A DNA stretch of 64,000 nucleotides from Chitinibacter bivalviorum (GTDB lineage Bacteria; Pseudomonadota; Gammaproteobacteria; Burkholderiales; Chitinibacteraceae), in assembly GCF_013403565.1 (NCBI RefSeq), contig NZ_CP058627.1:1178001-1242000 (forward strand), in the 5' to 3' direction. Under the pieces are notes generated by a model that searched no databases, was not told where the DNA came from, and saw nothing but the letters and a program-made list of their open reading frames with translations. The translations under genes were made by a program, and so were the position numbers. Shown one piece after another: positions 62,240 to 64,000 of the stretch; the stretch's first letter is position 1; every line of letters starts with the position of its first letter.

Positions 62240-62887
62240 ATGACCCAGAGCAACATACCCCGCAAAGCAGCTACTTTCGAGCTCATTGAAATCGCAGGCC
62301 CAGCGGGCAAGCTGGAATGTTTACGCCTAGACTCGGCATGGTCGAGTACCGTTGGCATTGCCCTGATCGCCCACCCCAACCCAACCGAAGGTGGCACATT
62401 CAATAATAAGATTGTGCATACCTTGGCCAAAACGCTATCGCGCTTAGGCTATGTGGCTTTTTGCCCCAATCTGCGTGGCGTCGGTAAGTCGGAAGGTGTA
62501 CACAGCCGCGGTGAATTTGAGCCCGACGATATGGCTGCAGTATTGGCCTATGCCCGCAGTCAGTTCCCAGAGGTGACACGCCTAACCTTGGCGGGCTTTT
62601 CCTTTGGTACCTTGGTGCAAAGCCGATTGCGTGAGCGCTTGGGCGAACATGAAGTCGAGGGCATGATTTTGATTGGCCCCGCTGTTAGTCGCTATGAATT
62701 TCCGAATGTCCCCAAAGGCACGCTGATTATTCATGGCGAAGAAGATGAAGTGATCAGCCTGCAAGCCGTACTGGATTGGGCACGCCCACAACAACACCCC
62801 GTCGTTGTCGTGCCTGGCGTCGGGCATTTCTTCCACGGCCGACTCACGCAACTGGGTGAAATGGTCGACAAAGCCTGGCGTTTTTAA
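62240..62887 (+). CDS. Alpha/beta hydrolase
   Basis: 215 residues. LAGFSFGTLVQSRL is the nucleophile elbow (GxSxG), HGEEDEVISLQAVLDWA and GVGHFFHGRLTQLGEMV carry the acid and His. Resembles the small YfbB/YsgA-like cytoplasmic hydrolases. Substrate unknown. The next gene starts 3 bases later. Confidence 0.85.
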   Translation: MTQSNIPRKAATFELIEIAGPAGKLECLRLDSAWSSTVGIALIAHPNPTEGGTFNNKIVHTLAKTLSRLGYVAFCPNLRGVGKSEGVHSRGEFEPDDMAAVLAYARSQFPEVTRLTLAGFSFGTLVQSRLRERLGEHEVEGMILIGPAVSRYEFPNVPKGTLIIHGEEDEVISLQAVLDWARPQQHPVVVVPGVGHFFHGRLTQLGEMVDKAWRF

Positions 62888-62890
62888 GCG

Positions 62891-63547
62891 ATGCCCGCAC
62901 TCTATGCTCAGTCTTGGCTGATTTTGGGTGCGGGGCTGATGGTACTCGGCCTATGGCAGGCTTTGCGCACCGAGCGGTGGCGGGCTATTTCCAATAGTCA
63001 TCTCAATAGCTGGTTAGCATGCTGTGTATTCATCATGCTGATCTGGCAGCTTAACGCACAAATCCAAGCGGGCATTTCATTTCACATCTTAGGCAGTACC
63101 GCGCTCACTTTAATTGCAGGTCGCAATCGGGCACTGATCGGTATTGCCGCAATATTGCTCATTGAAGCGCTATTTTCCCGTCTTGAATGGCAAAATATCG
63201 GCCTATATTGGCTTTTGCTCGCGGCCATTCCTTGTTATATCAGCAGCTATTTACTCCAACTTAGCCAACAGCGGCTGCCGCTTAATTTCTTCACCTATGT
63301 GTTTGTCAATTGCTTTGCAGCCGCAGCCATTTCAATGTGGGCTTATGGCCTCTTTCACTGCGTAGTTTTAGCCAGCTCAGGCAGTTATAGCTGGGGATTT
63401 TTACAAGACGAAATCCTGCCGTATTATTTTTTAATGGGTTGGCCTGAAGCATTTAGCACGGGACTCAATCTCACCTTACTCGTCGTCTGGCAGCCTCAAT
63501 GGGTTGCCAGTTTTGACGACGCAAAATACCTGCAAAAAAAAGAATAA
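62891..63547 (+). CDS. Energy-coupling-factor (CbiM-like) transporter permease
   Basis: 218 residues with about seven hydrophobic segments. QAGISFHILGSTALTLIAGRNRALIGIAAILLIEALF resembles the CbiM/ECF S-component-permease group, and FHILG has the His seen in metal-transport members. No ATPase (EcfA) lies next to it, so the complex may be encoded elsewhere. Assignment moderate. Confidence 0.65.
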   Translation: MPALYAQSWLILGAGLMVLGLWQALRTERWRAISNSHLNSWLACCVFIMLIWQLNAQIQAGISFHILGSTALTLIAGRNRALIGIAAILLIEALFSRLEWQNIGLYWLLLAAIPCYISSYLLQLSQQRLPLNFFTYVFVNCFAAAAISMWAYGLFHCVVLASSGSYSWGFLQDEILPYYFLMGWPEAFSTGLNLTLLVVWQPQWVASFDDAKYLQKKE

Positions 63548-63584
63548 CTGCTAAATTTAAAGCCTATTCAGTCAAAATTTAGCC

Positions 63585-64000
63585 ATGCGCCGCATACGAA
63601 CTCACCTTAATATTATTTTTGTCTTGATTCTGACAACGGCGTTGACCGTGTCTGGTGCTATTTCGTATTACCACACCGAAAAACGTCTTGAGTCTGAACT
63701 CTCAGACTACCTCAATCGCATGAAATTGCGCATGGAAACGGTCGTTCCTGGCGTGCTGTGGAATTTTGATGATATTCAACTTGCCCGCATCCTCGATGCC
63801 GAAATGAGCTACCCCGGCATTACCGCGATCGAAGTGTATAACGGCGATTTATTTCTCGATGGTCGTTCGCGCAATGCCGAAGGGGAAGTTGTTAAACTGA
63901 AGCAAGCGTTGAGCAGCGAAAAAGGCGTGGAATTCGCACTCAAATACAATGGAGCAGAAAGCCAGAAAGTACTTGGGCACGTGAAATACATTGCCAGCCG
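63585..64000 (+). CDS. N-terminal part of a membrane sensor protein, cut by window
   Basis: Translated from the ATG at 63585: MRRIRTHLNIIFVLIL, TTALTVSGAISYYHTE, a membrane helix (about 9-27), then a periplasmic region with LWNFDDIQLARILDAEMSYPG and AIEVYNG, a pattern of the sensory domain of many histidine kinases and diguanylate cyclases. No stop before the window end (about 138 residues). The output domain is not visible. Confidence 0.65.
   Translation, partial: MRRIRTHLNIIFVLILTTALTVSGAISYYHTEKRLESELSDYLNRMKLRMETVVPGVLWNFDDIQLARILDAEMSYPGITAIEVYNGDLFLDGRSRNAEGEVVKLKQALSSEKGVEFALKYNGAESQKVLGHVKYIAS

Noticed and set aside
1..64000. CRISPR arrays, insertion sequences, prophage
   Set aside because: No regularly spaced direct repeats, transposase or phage structural genes were seen on either strand.

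Overview
The window looks like the chromosome of a betaproteobacterium, most probably of the order Neisseriales (Chitinibacter/Deefgea-like). This is inferred from moderate GC with AT-rich gene spacers, a ccm cytochrome c maturation locus, NnrS, and the mix of core genes (dusA, rdgB, hemW, dapF-DUF484-xerC, bioA, metNIQ). No rRNA, phage or insertion sequence was seen. Species-level assignment is not possible from sequence reading alone.

Layout. 1-2261: end of a ccm locus (ccmA and truncated ccmB) and nnrS, all on the minus strand. 2556-5650: gluconate regulon (LacI-type regulator, gluconokinase, permease) with two tandem operator palindromes before gntK. 5766-10868: tRNA-Leu, assorted housekeeping genes, a ferredoxin-reductase-type oxidoreductase and tRNA-Thr. 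11050-42671: a 31.6-kb exopolysaccharide (EPS) cluster. 42672-63547: core metabolism and housekeeping genes. 63585-end: the start of a membrane sensor protein cut by the window.

The EPS cluster is the most interesting part. It encodes a Wzx-type flippase, a Wza-type export lipoprotein, an initiating sugar-phosphate transferase, a GT26 enzyme fused to a degenerate nucleotidyltransferase/left-handed beta-helix part, several GT2/GT4/GT25 glycosyltransferases, three hexapeptide acyltransferases, a Wzy-like ligase/polymerase, a secreted glycosidase-like protein, an LruC-domain surface protein with a lipoprotein partner, a nucleotidyltransferase, a Wzc-like chain-length protein with a degraded P-loop, and a methyltransferase. 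Within it are regulators: an H-NOX haem nitric oxide sensor, an HNOBA-PAS-PP2C phosphatase-HATPase protein, an OmpR-family response regulator, a REC-PAS-histidine kinase / REC / Hpt set on the opposite strand, a PilZ c-di-GMP effector and a STAS anti-sigma-antagonist-like protein.

Five promoters in the cluster (before 11050, 19102, 29792, 32237 and 37611) share one architecture: two half-sites 11 bp apart in place of the -35 box, then exactly 17 bp to a -10 box. A sixth, weaker copy precedes 22293. Such spacing is typical of OmpR/PhoB-family activators, and the cluster encodes one. The working model is that nitric oxide (H-NOX), phosphorelay and c-di-GMP inputs set the phosphorylation of the STAS protein and the activity of the OmpR regulator, which switches on the dispersed EPS transcription units together.

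Outside the EPS cluster, spacers carry a second undescribed signal: at least five copies, plus two degenerate ones, of an element exactly 49 bp long with ends GGGTATA and TATACCC and a weakly conserved interior.
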